Assembly (NCBI GenBank): GCA_003116855.1
Contig: BEWT01000005.1
Coordinates: 62,001 to 126,000, forward strand
Direction: 5' to 3'
DNA length: 64,000 bases
Source of the DNA: Desulfurococcaceae archaeon AG1
GTDB taxonomy: Archaea > Thermoproteota > Thermoprotei_A > Sulfolobales > AG1
This document shows positions 17,803 to 26,548 of this stretch, piece by piece. A model generated the notes under the pieces. The model saw only the letters and a program-made list of their open reading frames with translations, ran no database searches and was not told the origin of the DNA. Position 1 is the stretch's first letter; each line of letters starts with the position of its first letter. A program made the translations under genes and the position numbers.

Positions 17803-19032
17803 GTGTATCACCTGGCGCGAAACTCCCCAATTGATGGTGCAAAAAGCATAGTAAAAGACCTTAAGGGCGAGCTTGGTTTCGCATATATAGCTAGGGCAAG
17901 GGCTCTTAGGGAAAAAGGGCATAGGGTTATAAGCTTTGGAGTCGGGCAACCCGATATACCTACATTTGATCATATAGTTGAGAGTGCCAAGAAAGCCCTT
18001 GACAAACGGATCACAGGCTATACCGAGACACAAGGAATACCGAGACTTAGAAGAGCATTTGCCGATTATCTTAACGAGAGATACGGGGCTGATGTAAAGG
18101 AAGATGAAGTTATAGTCACCACAGGTGCGAAAACGGCTATCTTTCTCGCAATGGCATCATATATATCGCCTGGAGATGAGGTTATAATACCTGAGCCAAG
18201 CTATCCTGCATATGGAGAGGTAGCCAGATTCCTAGGAGGGGTTCCTAAATATGTTCCACTCAGGTTTAAGGGATCCTCTGGGGGGTTTGAGCTCGATGCT
18301 AACTCCATCGCTTCTATGGTGACAGAGAAAACCAAGATGATCGTGATCAATAACCCCCACAACCCGACGGGCTATGTGTTCCCACCAAAAACCCTCGAGG
18401 AGATCTATAGGATTGCTCAAGAGAACGGGTTATTAATACTTGCCGACGAGATCTATGATAACTTTGTCTATGGAGAGACACCGTTTAGAAGCATGACCAG
18501 TATGCCAGGCTGGAAGGACTATGTTCTTTACGTGAACGGAGTTAGCAAGACCTTCTCAATGACTGGATGGAGGATAGGATTCTTGGTCGTTAGGGGCGAT
18601 ATAGCCAGGAAGCTGGCCAAGCTTGCTGTGAATATATATAGCTGTGCTCCGAGCTTTGCCCAAGAAGCCGCTGTGGATGCATTCAAGGGTGACTGGGAGC
18701 CTGTTAGAAGAATGGTCGAGATCTTTAGGAGGAGGAGAGATATAATCTACGAGGAGCTATCAAGGATCAAGGAGTTCGAGGTCTGGAAACCCCACGGTGC
18801 GTTCTACATATTCCCAAGAGTATCTACAGTGCTTGCCAAAGGCGGACTAAGCGATATAGAGTTTGTAGACCTCCTGCTTGATAAATACTATGTGGTTACC
18901 ATACCAGGAAGCGGTTTCCCTGACACTGCTGGTAGAGATTATATAAGGCTCAGCTACTCGGTTTCTGAAGAGGATATAAGGGAAGGCGTTAGGAGGATCG
19001 CCGACGCTGTCAAGGAGATCATGAGCTCATAA
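17803..19032 (+). CDS. Class I/II aminotransferase (aspartate aminotransferase-like)
   Basis: PLP enzyme of fold type I. The substrate-binding GVGQPDIPT, TTGAKTAIF cofactor loop, NNPHNPTG, LADEIYDNFVY and the PLP-lysine motif NGVSKTFSMTGWRIGF are all present, and the C-terminal IRLSYSVSEEDI holds the carboxylate-binding Arg. At 409 residues it matches archaeal AspC-type enzymes, which make aspartate or act on aromatic and branched substrates; specificity is open. GTG 17803 is the start. It is a single gene ahead of the L21e cluster. Confidence 0.9.
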   Translation: MYHLARNSPIDGAKSIVKDLKGELGFAYIARARALREKGHRVISFGVGQPDIPTFDHIVESAKKALDKRITGYTETQGIPRLRRAFADYLNERYGADVKEDEVIVTTGAKTAIFLAMASYISPGDEVIIPEPSYPAYGEVARFLGGVPKYVPLRFKGSSGGFELDANSIASMVTEKTKMIVINNPHNPTGYVFPPKTLEEIYRIAQENGLLILADEIYDNFVYGETPFRSMTSMPGWKDYVLYVNGVSKTFSMTGWRIGFLVVRGDIARKLAKLAVNIYSCAPSFAQEAAVDAFKGDWEPVRRMVEIFRRRRDIIYEELSRIKEFEVWKPHGAFYIFPRVSTVLAKGGLSDIEFVDLLLDKYYVVTIPGSGFPDTAGRDYIRLSYSVSEEDIREGVRRIADAVKEIMSS

Positions 19033-19096
19033 CCCGCTAATAGTTACAAAAGGGTAACACACTTATAATCTTTAGAGTTAAAACTCCATTAGGTGT

Positions 19097-19501
19097 GTGA
19101 GGCTGGTAAAGGCTCCAAAGGGTTACAGGCATAGAACACGAAAACTCCTCAGAAAAAGCCCCAGAGAAAGGGGACAGGTTCCCAGCCTCAGCTATCTTCT
19201 AATAGACTACAAACCCGGAGATAGAGTCCATATAGTAATAAACCCATCGATACATAATGGAATGCCCCATAGAAGATACCATGGAAAAACAGGTGTTATA
19301 GCAGGTAAGAGAGGCGATGCATACGAGGTTAAGGTAAACCTCGGGGATAAAGTGAAAACATTATATGTAAGGCCAGAACATCTTAGACCCACACCCGAAG
19401 TATGGGAAAGAGTTGTTAATGAGACAAAGAAGCTTATAGATAGTGTTAAAACAAGGATCTCAGAAGTTAGGGGTCTGATAGCTAAAACCCTCTCCACATG
19501 A
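19097..19501 (+). CDS. rpl21e: Ribosomal protein L21e
   Basis: Large-subunit ribosomal protein of the archaeal/eukaryotic L21e family. Key segments are APKGYRHRTRKLLRKSPRERG, DYKPGDRVHIVINPSIHNGMPHRRYHGKTG and VRPEHLRP. At 134 residues it has a C-terminal helical extension beyond the usual about 100 residues. It is first in the conserved archaeal order L21e, Rpo4, DUF655, Dim1 and is followed 13 bases later by rpo4. Confidence 0.93.
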   Translation: MRLVKAPKGYRHRTRKLLRKSPRERGQVPSLSYLLIDYKPGDRVHIVINPSIHNGMPHRRYHGKTGVIAGKRGDAYEVKVNLGDKVKTLYVRPEHLRPTPEVWERVVNETKKLIDSVKTRISEVRGLIAKTLST

Positions 19502-19514
19502 ACGGGGGATATAC

Positions 19515-19847
19515 TTGAAGATCTTGTCGGTAAAGGAGATCCCGCTACCTATAGTTAAGAAGATGCTCTTGGAAGCAGAGGCCAGAGGATCCAAGCTCCA
19601 GGATCTCCAGAGAAGGGTTTTGGAACACGCATCTATCTTCTCGAAATGCGATGATGAGGCTGCTAACGAGCTTTTCGATAAGTTAGGAGAGATTGGTTTG
19701 AGGGAAATAACACGTGTGCAGATAATAAACATATGTCCCAAGAGAAAAGACGAGCTGCTTACTCTAATGAATTTCGAGAGCAAGGGCTATGGAGAAGAGG
19801 AGTTGGAGACTGTGCTAAGGCTCGTGAGAGAATATTGTAAGTGCTAG
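19515..19847 (+). CDS. rpo4: RNA polymerase subunit Rpo4 (RpoF)
   Basis: Stalk subunit of archaeal RNA polymerase that pairs with Rpo7; it binds nascent RNA and supports open-complex formation. The 110-residue sequence has the Rpb4 pattern: a short strand (MKILSVKEIPLPIVKKML), then a helical HRDC-like part (LREITRVQIINICPKRKDELLTLM, EEELETVLRLVREY). TTG 19515 is the start. Its place between L21e and DUF655 is the usual archaeal order. Confidence 0.88.
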   Translation: MKILSVKEIPLPIVKKMLLEAEARGSKLQDLQRRVLEHASIFSKCDDEAANELFDKLGEIGLREITRVQIINICPKRKDELLTLMNFESKGYGEEELETVLRLVREYCKC

Positions 19848-19862
19848 AAAGCGGTGCATATT

Positions 19863-20531
19863 ATGTATAGAGGTGCTAGGGATCGTGAGACGAGATATCC
19901 CAGGATCAGGGATATCTATGTAATAGTTCTTGACTATATGCCCAACGGCAATCCGTTTGATAAGCACCCCCACCATAGAAATTCTCCAATAGCACAGGTT
20001 ATAGGGACCAAATACCTCACGCTGGCCGAGCTGATCCCAACCCCTGGGCAGCATCCAAGCATTGGTGAGAGAATCTATGTCGAGCCCGGTCCGAGAGGGG
20101 CTCCGGGACCTCGGTTTGGGGATAAACTATTATGGCAGGAGCTAACAGGCATTGCTAGGGATAATCTTACCAAGGCTTTGAGGGATATAGTTATCGAGAA
20201 GGAGGCTGTATATACGGAGTTTTTTAACATAGCATCTTCCATAAATATCAGGCTCCATATGTTCGAACTTCTCCCTGGTATTGGTAAGAAGAGCCTTGAG
20301 ATATTATTGTCTGAGAGGAAGAAAAAACCCTTCGAATCTTTCAAAGATATCTCGCAGAGAGCTAAGCTCCAGGATCCTGTGAAGATTCTTGTTGATAGGA
20401 TGATTCTAGAATTTATGGGGGGTGAGAAATATTACCTCTTCATAGAACCCCCCAAAGGATCTCCGGATGCTGTCTTCTTCAAAATGCTTGACTATCTATA
20501 TGCTAGGACTAACTATAGGGAGCCTTGGTGA
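19863..20531 (+). CDS. DUF655 protein, predicted nucleic-acid binding
   Basis: Conserved archaeal protein of unknown biochemical role with an OB-like N-terminal part (RDIYVIVLDYMPNG, VIGTKYLTLAELIPTPG, GERIYVEPG) and a helix-hairpin-helix near residues 135-160 (FELLPGIGKKSLEILLSER). The 222-residue length is normal. ATG 19863 follows GCGGTG by six bases and is preferred to GTG 19854. Constant linkage with Rpo4 and Dim1 in archaea suggests an RNA-related role. It overlaps the methyltransferase gene by 7 bases. Confidence 0.88.
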   Translation: MYRGARDRETRYPRIRDIYVIVLDYMPNGNPFDKHPHHRNSPIAQVIGTKYLTLAELIPTPGQHPSIGERIYVEPGPRGAPGPRFGDKLLWQELTGIARDNLTKALRDIVIEKEAVYTEFFNIASSINIRLHMFELLPGIGKKSLEILLSERKKKPFESFKDISQRAKLQDPVKILVDRMILEFMGGEKYYLFIEPPKGSPDAVFFKMLDYLYARTNYREPW

Positions 20532-21394
20532 TCCTTAATAACATACCCATGGATAAGGGATCCCTCTTAAAACTTACTAGAAATCTTATTAGAGAAGCGG
20601 GTATAAAGCCCAGCAAGAGACTTGGACAGCACTTCACAATAGATCCCAAGCTTATAGAGGAGCTGGGGAGACTTGCCGGGAGCCTTGGATGTCTCTCAGA
20701 AGAACCTGTGATCGAGGTTGGCACGGGATTTGGTATTGTTACAAGGTATCTAGCCACACTATGCTCTAGGATTATAACTATAGAGATAGATGAGAGGATC
20801 TATAACATTGCTAAGAAGACGCTTGAAGGATTAAATAACGTCGAAATGATCCTTGGAGACGCTCTTGAGATTCTTGAAAGAATCAATTTCACAGGAGTGG
20901 TGGGAACCATACCCTATTCAATAACAGGACCACTGCTAGGCACCATAGCGAGGAGCAATGCTAAATGGGCTGTGCTGGTTTTGCAAAAAGACGTTGTGGA
21001 TAGGATAAAATCGCCCCCTGGAACCAAGAGCTACGGTTCTATAGGGGTTATGCTAAACATAGCTTTCAACATAGATAGTGGGAACATATATTCGCCCCAG
21101 AGCTTCTACCCAGAACCCGCTGTGTTCTCACAAACACTGATACTCCGCAGGAAAGAACCAAAGGTAGAAGTGGAGAAAGGGCTTGAAGAGTTTATCAAGT
21201 GTATATTTAGCCAGAGAAAAAGACTGGTCCATAAGGCTATAGAGAACTGTACCGGAGTAGAGATCCAGAGGACAGACACGAGGGTTTTCCAAATGACACC
21301 GGAGGAAATATATAGGATCTATAATAAGATCAAAAAAGAAAAGCAAAAACAGAACCCGAACACAGAGTTAGATGTATATACTCAAAAAACCTAA
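20525..21394 (+). CDS. ksgA: 16S rRNA adenine dimethyltransferase (Dim1/KsgA)
   Basis: SAM-dependent enzyme that dimethylates the two adjacent adenosines near the 3' end of 16S rRNA. Motifs: the KPSKRLGQHFTIDP entry, the SAM loop VIEVGTGFGIVTRYL, IITIEIDERIY, GDALEIL, and the catalytic motif IV GTIPYSITGPLLG (NPPY/NIPY equivalent). The C-terminal rRNA-binding region ends in a lysine-rich tail. The start may be TTG 20525 (overlapping DUF655) or ATG 20549. It is last in its cluster, followed by tRNA-Glu 27 bases downstream. Confidence 0.92.
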   Translation: MVILNNIPMDKGSLLKLTRNLIREAGIKPSKRLGQHFTIDPKLIEELGRLAGSLGCLSEEPVIEVGTGFGIVTRYLATLCSRIITIEIDERIYNIAKKTLEGLNNVEMILGDALEILERINFTGVVGTIPYSITGPLLGTIARSNAKWAVLVLQKDVVDRIKSPPGTKSYGSIGVMLNIAFNIDSGNIYSPQSFYPEPAVFSQTLILRRKEPKVEVEKGLEEFIKCIFSQRKRLVHKAIENCTGVEIQRTDTRVFQMTPEEIYRIYNKIKKEKQKQNPNTELDVYTQKT

Positions 21395-21421
21395 AAGACC
21401 CCATGTAAATGCTAAAAATGG

Positions 21422-21496
21422 GCCGCGGTAGTATAGCCCGGACAAGTATGCGGGCCTTTCGAGCCCGTGACCCGGGTTCAAATCCCGGCCGCGGCA
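21422..21496 (+). tRNA. tRNA-Glu (TTC anticodon)
   Basis: Acceptor GCCGCGG pairs with CCGCGGC, discriminator A at 21496, and CCA is not encoded. The anticodon stem CGGGC/GCCCG closes the loop CTTTCGA with anticodon TTC. The T arm is CCCGGGTTCAAATCCCGG. No intron is present. The split methyltransferase pair begins about 200 bases downstream. Confidence 0.95.
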
Positions 21497-21697
21497 TATA
21501 CTACAGCTTCTCCTTCACAATCACACATTTCTTCTGGTTTATACTTGGCCAGACCTTCACCTTATTAATTACAATAAAAGACCAAATCCCCTTTGAAACG
21601 TCTAAGAATTATTATAGTAAATACATGCGATCTCTTTAGGCACCACACATTATATTATCATGTGACGTTAAATTACCATAGCTAGGTGTTATATATA

Positions 21698-23245
21698 ATG
21701 AACGGGAAAGATGATGCTCGATATATAGCGATGCTAGAAGAGATTGGAGATCTGATCGATGTTGCTGAAAGATCCAGTATAGTTGATAGTGATTCCTATA
21801 AATTTTACAGCAGTGTTCTATCAGGAATATATAGAGGTCTTAGCGATCGTGAACTTTTTACATTATTCTCGATTCACACGGCAATTCAGATGTACATAAA
21901 CACACTTACCGCTATAGCCCTTGAGAGAGGGGAGGATCCTCTTGAGATATGCTCAGGCGATGCAACCGTGGATTACCTGGTACCTATACCTCAGCTTCTC
22001 TGGTGGAGGGATCTTGCTGAGAGAGGGGAGGAAAAGATCCTTAAGATATGTCTAGAGGTAATATCTCGCGCAAGGTCCCTTAATAAAAGAGATCTCCTTG
22101 AAATAGATCTCATGAGCAAGCTATACGAGGATCTGATTAACAAGATGCTAAGATACCACTCAGGAGAGTATTATACCCCTAGATGGATTACCGAGTTAGT
22201 GATTGAGAGGCTTAAAGCTATGGGGGCTCATTTCACTGACGAGCTAATAATAGATCCCTCTTGTGGGAGTGGCAGATTCTTAGTGAGCATACTACGTAGA
22301 AAGATCGCTGAAGGGGCGGATCCTGTCCATGCTTATTATGAGATCTTGGGGTTAGATATAAACCCATTAGCAGTAGCAATGGCAAGAGCCAGACTGCCTG
22401 TGGTCTATAAGCTCCTAGTCGGTAGTGAACCACCCGGGGCTCCAACAATACTCTGGGGAGATTTTATAAGCCATAGTCTATCCAATAGATACCTGGGAAT
22501 TCCAAGCGATCTGTATAGTGCTCTTCTCAATATTGTAATTAAGAGTCTTATTATGAGGAGTACGGGCATTGGTGGGGATAAAATATATACGGCTGGGCAT
22601 ATAGTGAACATACATAACTCTATAATAGATATGCTAGATAGCCTGTGGAAGGAGATCTCCGAGCGCGGTTCAAAGGTTCCATGCAAATCCGCTAACTCTG
22701 TTGTTGATATGATATATAACAAGATCTACAGATCTATACCTCAGAAACTTCGCAATGAGTTTGCTCATTTTATCGAGAGGCATGGGGGAGGTCTAGGGAT
22801 CCTGATCTTGTCATCAGCGATCCTGAGAGACATCTTAAAAGCTTTAAACATCCCTAAACCTGGGATCGCGGTCACAAATCCTCCATGGCTTGAGATAAAC
22901 GAGCTGCCGAGGAATGAGTGGGGCAGGACTATTAGGAAATATGTTAAGTCAGAATATATTGGAAAATACGGGTTACCAAGACAAGCCGCCCAGAAGGGGG
23001 ATCTGTCGGCCGTTTTTCTCGACCTCATGCTGGGGTTTATCAGGGATCGAGGCTATGTGGGTATAGTGTTACCAGCTGGACAGAGCTATAGTGGTTCTAT
23101 AACGCCCCACGGAGCTGGTAAGTTGCTAACATACATGGTTCTTGAGAAATGGGATTGTGAGGGTGAAATACTATATCTAGGCGATGTATTTAGACACGGC
23201 ATCCACGCATCCATAGCCATTGTGAGAAGGGGTGGGGGCTTATGA
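21698..23245 (+). CDS. Adenine-N6 DNA methyltransferase, catalytic subunit
   Basis: A 515-residue SAM-dependent N6-adenine methyltransferase. The helical N-terminal part leads to HSGEYYTPRWITELVIE, then motif I DPSCGSGRFLVS, LGLDINPLAVAMARARLP, and catalytic motif IV TNPPWLEIN. The order and the YYTP entry resemble type I HsdM and type IIG enzymes. Motif VIII-like VGIVLPAGQSYSG is at the end, but there is no nuclease domain. ATG 21698 follows GGTG by nine bases; GTG 21686 is possible. The stop overlaps the next gene's start by 4 bases, and I propose that gene supplies target recognition. Confidence 0.85.
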   Translation: MNGKDDARYIAMLEEIGDLIDVAERSSIVDSDSYKFYSSVLSGIYRGLSDRELFTLFSIHTAIQMYINTLTAIALERGEDPLEICSGDATVDYLVPIPQLLWWRDLAERGEEKILKICLEVISRARSLNKRDLLEIDLMSKLYEDLINKMLRYHSGEYYTPRWITELVIERLKAMGAHFTDELIIDPSCGSGRFLVSILRRKIAEGADPVHAYYEILGLDINPLAVAMARARLPVVYKLLVGSEPPGAPTILWGDFISHSLSNRYLGIPSDLYSALLNIVIKSLIMRSTGIGGDKIYTAGHIVNIHNSIIDMLDSLWKEISERGSKVPCKSANSVVDMIYNKIYRSIPQKLRNEFAHFIERHGGGLGILILSSAILRDILKALNIPKPGIAVTNPPWLEINELPRNEWGRTIRKYVKSEYIGKYGLPRQAAQKGDLSAVFLDLMLGFIRDRGYVGIVLPAGQSYSGSITPHGAGKLLTYMVLEKWDCEGEILYLGDVFRHGIHASIAIVRRGGGL

Positions 23246-24429
23246 GTAAAATTCTATGTGGGATTGTGAGGCTTCTTAGAAAACTAGACGATGATTCAGC
23301 ATTAGAACCAGGCTCTGTGGAGGTGAGTCTTCTACCCCTAACCCTTAAGGATCATGTTAGCCATATTATGGAGTACTTCTCTCTAGGCATAATAACCCTT
23401 GAAGGAATCGATCGAATCAGGCTGGAAGGATCCGAGGTCTCCCCCATATTCACAGGCGGCAGGATCTCTGTGAACCGACCCATAATCCCCCTAGCTTTCA
23501 CCATAACTAGCTATGAGAACAACAATAATAGCTATATTGCAAGACCCCTTGATTTGAAAAAGTTAGTAAAAGGCACAAACACCGATACTATCTCCAGAGC
23601 GGAGATTAGGGTAAAAAATATCATGGATCATATGGCCTGGTATTTAGCCAGAGGATCCCTATACCCGTTTACAATCATAAGGCTATTCAAGATTTTCTAC
23701 AGCTCAGGCGGTACCAAGACACTCAGAGATCTCTTGGAAAAGCTCTACGCATCAAATAGAGAGGCTTTGGCAAACACGTTATCAATCCTTAAAGCGCCCC
23801 CTAAGCCTGACATACCCTGCGATAGGGATCATAATGCCTATTTAGTACTTTATAGATGCTCAAGAGCGTTTGCATCGTCCGTCCTAGAACCACGGGTCAT
23901 AAGAGATGTGTGTAGAAGTGGGAACGGGATAATAATAGATCATCATGTATCGTATATGATCACATATAACATGGATGCTGCTTATTACTACTCAGCCCTG
24001 CTTAACTACATGGTCTATGAGACCAGAAAGCTCGGGCTTGGAGCATTCATAAGGGATCAGTTCGGAAGACCCTTAAAAGCTATTAAAGAGGCCGGGCTAG
24101 AGTGGAAGGGAGAGCAATGGCAGCTCGATGTAGCAAGAACCTCAACAAAGATTCATGAGTGTGCAAGGAGAACCGCTCTAGAAGTGCTCGGATTACCAGA
24201 CGATATACCGTTATACGAGCTTGTCGACGAGGGTAGAGATGAGCTTGTTAAGAGATCCCTTGGTGTGCGGGTTGACAGAGTGCTCAGAATCCTGGAAGAG
24301 AGGTGCGGCTTTAACAATATAGCGAGATCCATAGACGATAGAGTCGATGCTCAAAAGCTTGCCCAAATTCTTAGAAGAAATGTCGCCTCACACAGATCAC
24401 CAGATATCATGCTCAAGCAGCTATCTTAA
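23242..24429 (+). CDS. Probable partner subunit of the DNA methyltransferase (target recognition?)
   Basis: A 395-residue protein translationally coupled (ATGA overlap) to the methyltransferase catalytic gene. It shows no motif I or IV of its own. The N-terminal half has a beta-rich stretch (PGSVEVSLLPLTLKDHVSH ... GGRISVNRPIIPLAFTITSY), and MAWYLARGSLYPFTIIRLFKIFYSSGG ... LNYMVYETRKLGLGAFIRDQFGRP looks like the C-terminal region of single-chain type IIG enzymes. The simplest reading is that an ancestral single polypeptide is split in two, with this half holding the DNA-recognition part. That is inference; no restriction nuclease lies alongside. Confidence 0.55.
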   Translation: MSKILCGIVRLLRKLDDDSALEPGSVEVSLLPLTLKDHVSHIMEYFSLGIITLEGIDRIRLEGSEVSPIFTGGRISVNRPIIPLAFTITSYENNNNSYIARPLDLKKLVKGTNTDTISRAEIRVKNIMDHMAWYLARGSLYPFTIIRLFKIFYSSGGTKTLRDLLEKLYASNREALANTLSILKAPPKPDIPCDRDHNAYLVLYRCSRAFASSVLEPRVIRDVCRSGNGIIIDHHVSYMITYNMDAAYYYSALLNYMVYETRKLGLGAFIRDQFGRPLKAIKEAGLEWKGEQWQLDVARTSTKIHECARRTALEVLGLPDDIPLYELVDEGRDELVKRSLGVRVDRVLRILEERCGFNNIARSIDDRVDAQKLAQILRRNVASHRSPDIMLKQLS

Positions 24430-24445
24430 AATATGCAAAAGACCC

Positions 24446-25414
24446 CTAACAGATTGTATCCGCCCCCCGATTACTCCCCTTTACTATGTCTAAGCTAATG
24501 CTTTTCTCATCTGAAATATAGCTTGAGATCTCTTCACACTCGTTCTCACGACACGGTATATATATTGTTGGACCCATGCTGCTGAGCCCGTGCTCTATGC
24601 CCCTCAATAATAGCTTTTTCCTTATGCTCCACACACTCTTATCCTGGTAGAGCCACTCGATTTTCTTAAACCCCACTTCCTGGATCATTCCAATAGATCT
24701 CTTGAATAACTCGATATCCCCTATCTTTACAGAAGGAATCAACCCCATTAGGAGTATGTGGGATACTCTCCACACCTCCTCCTCAGGCATTCTCCTCCCC
24801 TCCTCAAAGATCCTTCTCTCAAGATCCCCGTAGATCTTCCTAGCCCCTAAGGGTCTCACCAAAACAAAGCGCCAGTTCTCAGGGATCTCAATCCTAGTGA
24901 TCATAGGCGGAGGTGGTGCTACAACTTGGTCCGAAGGGCCTATAAGCTGCTTCTCAGTTGGATAGCTATGACCAGCATCGACGATAAAACCTCCTAGCTT
25001 GAAGCTATAGGTGCCTATTCCTGAAGTGCCTCCACGCCCAACGATCTTTGCCAGCTCTATGGGATCCTCGTCTAAACCCATAGAAGCTGAAAGGGATTTA
25101 GCAATCGATAGACATAGCTGTGTCACTCCGCCTAAGCCTACGTGGAGTTCGTAGCCCCTTATAACCTCTATCCTTGCTCCACAGGATCTGCAGGCTCTTG
25201 CGAGGTATCTATTGGCGCATGTAATAGCTATATCTCTATACTCCATACCACCTGAAAACTCTATACTACCATGATCTAGGATCTGTGCGCTAACAACAAA
25301 GCTAGGCTCACTTAATGTGACCCCTGCACCACCATCAATCCTTCCCAGTCTCCCAATGAGATCTATTAATGTTATATGCAGCCTCGAAACGCTCCTTGTC
25401 ACACACTTAGCCAT
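24446..25414 (-). CDS. Beta-ribofuranosylaminobenzene 5'-phosphate synthase (beta-RFAP synthase)
   Basis: GHMP-superfamily enzyme that condenses PRPP with 4-aminobenzoate (or 4-hydroxybenzoate), the first committed step of tetrahydromethanopterin-type C1-carrier synthesis. The 322-residue sequence has the family N terminus SVSRLHITLIDLIGRLGRIDGGAGVTL, the GHMP glycine-rich loop HVGLGGVTQLCLSIA and VGRGGTSGIGTYSFKLGGFIVDAGHS. It sits 9 bases downstream of a radical SAM gene on the same strand. In a crenarchaeote the product would be a sulfopterin-like or related C1 carrier. Confidence 0.88.
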   Translation of the reverse strand: MAKCVTRSVSRLHITLIDLIGRLGRIDGGAGVTLSEPSFVVSAQILDHGSIEFSGGMEYRDIAITCANRYLARACRSCGARIEVIRGYELHVGLGGVTQLCLSIAKSLSASMGLDEDPIELAKIVGRGGTSGIGTYSFKLGGFIVDAGHSYPTEKQLIGPSDQVVAPPPPMITRIEIPENWRFVLVRPLGARKIYGDLERRIFEEGRRMPEEEVWRVSHILLMGLIPSVKIGDIELFKRSIGMIQEVGFKKIEWLYQDKSVWSIRKKLLLRGIEHGLSSMGPTIYIPCRENECEEISSYISDEKSISLDIVKGSNRGADTIC

Positions 25415-25423
25415 ATAATCGCC

Positions 25424-26482
25424 TCACGGAGCGGGTCTTGCGAGATATATGTTATCCTTATCACTTATTATCTTGACCAGGATCTCTGCCTCTTCATCGA
25501 TATCATCGAGACCAACGATCGTTACTACTCTGCCCTTAGCATAGCCTATAACCTCTCCTTTGAGCCATCCTTTCGAATAGATCTTCACTGCAACCTTATT
25601 ACCAACCCTTATTGGTTTTGGAATACTTATATCAGGTCTAACCCCGAAGTCCTCGGGTGAGAGTCTGAGCTTAACCCCTGTCTTCCTTTCGAGGGTTTCT
25701 AGGAAGCTATAAAAGCTATCCCAGCTTGGTTCAACAACCCCGGGGATCTTTCTCCCCCTCCTGTGGATAACATATTTCTGGATACCGAGGATCGGTGAAG
25801 ATCTATTATTTATATTCCTCTTAGCCCAGAGAACTATCTCCTCGATATCCCTATCATTAACACCCGGGATCCATACAGGGGTTATCATTACATCAATACC
25901 TATGGAGTTTGCATAGAGAGCCATCTCAGCAACCCTTTCAATGTTATACCACTTAGCACCAGCCAGCATAGAGGCTTTCTCAGGATCGAGACTATCTATA
26001 GATATATTTAGCCTCGAGATCCCGGCCTCGTATAGCCTCCTAACCATGTTCTCATTTAACACCGCCCCATGGGTCTCAGCAGCTATTACACCGATCCTCT
26101 CGCTCTCTCTCAGACCGGCTATGAGTCTATCTATCTCTGGGTGTAGAAGGGGTTCTCCAACACCATCTATAAGTATATGGATCTTCTTCGAGATCTTGTG
26201 AGAAACAACATACCATGCCCACTCAAGCATATAGTCAACATCAACTATAAAATCAGAGATCCTTGTCCTGGTATTGGGACCAGCATCTACAGAGCAGAAT
26301 ATACATGATAGATGACACGCACTATAGGGCCTAACCTGTAACAGATTAGTCCCCCTATCTATTATGCCAAACGCTATATGCCCGATCAATGGCAGGGGCT
26401 CATTAACTCTGACAATACCATATACCCTACCACCTACACTATTAATAACACGGCTCTCTCTGCCGGATCTTTCGACCACCAT
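25424..26482 (-). CDS. Radical SAM protein with C-terminal TRAM domain
   Basis: A 352-residue radical SAM enzyme. The [4Fe-4S] site is VRPYSACHLSCIFCSVDAGP (CxxxCxxC) near residues 51-70, with GVGEPLLHPEI as the GGE-like SAM motif. The last about 60 residues (VGNKVAVKIYSKGWLKGEVIGY ... EEAEILVKI) resemble a TRAM RNA-binding domain. This fits the archaeal radical SAM group COG2100, whose reaction is not known. Its operon with beta-RFAP synthase raises the possibility of a pterin-carrier modification, but the TRAM domain would also fit an RNA substrate. Confidence 0.78.
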   Translation of the reverse strand: MVVERSGRESRVINSVGGRVYGIVRVNEPLPLIGHIAFGIIDRGTNLLQVRPYSACHLSCIFCSVDAGPNTRTRISDFIVDVDYMLEWAWYVVSHKISKKIHILIDGVGEPLLHPEIDRLIAGLRESERIGVIAAETHGAVLNENMVRRLYEAGISRLNISIDSLDPEKASMLAGAKWYNIERVAEMALYANSIGIDVMITPVWIPGVNDRDIEEIVLWAKRNINNRSSPILGIQKYVIHRRGRKIPGVVEPSWDSFYSFLETLERKTGVKLRLSPEDFGVRPDISIPKPIRVGNKVAVKIYSKGWLKGEVIGYAKGRVVTIVGLDDIDEEAEILVKIISDKDNIYLARPAP

Positions 26483-26548
26483 CTATCTATACACACTACC
26501 TCAGATCATAGTCGCGCGACAGAATATATAAATATATTAGTCCAGATC

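Noticed and set aside
21409-21639. 76-codon plus-strand frame over tRNA-Glu
   Set aside because: It spans the tRNA gene and has no independent support.
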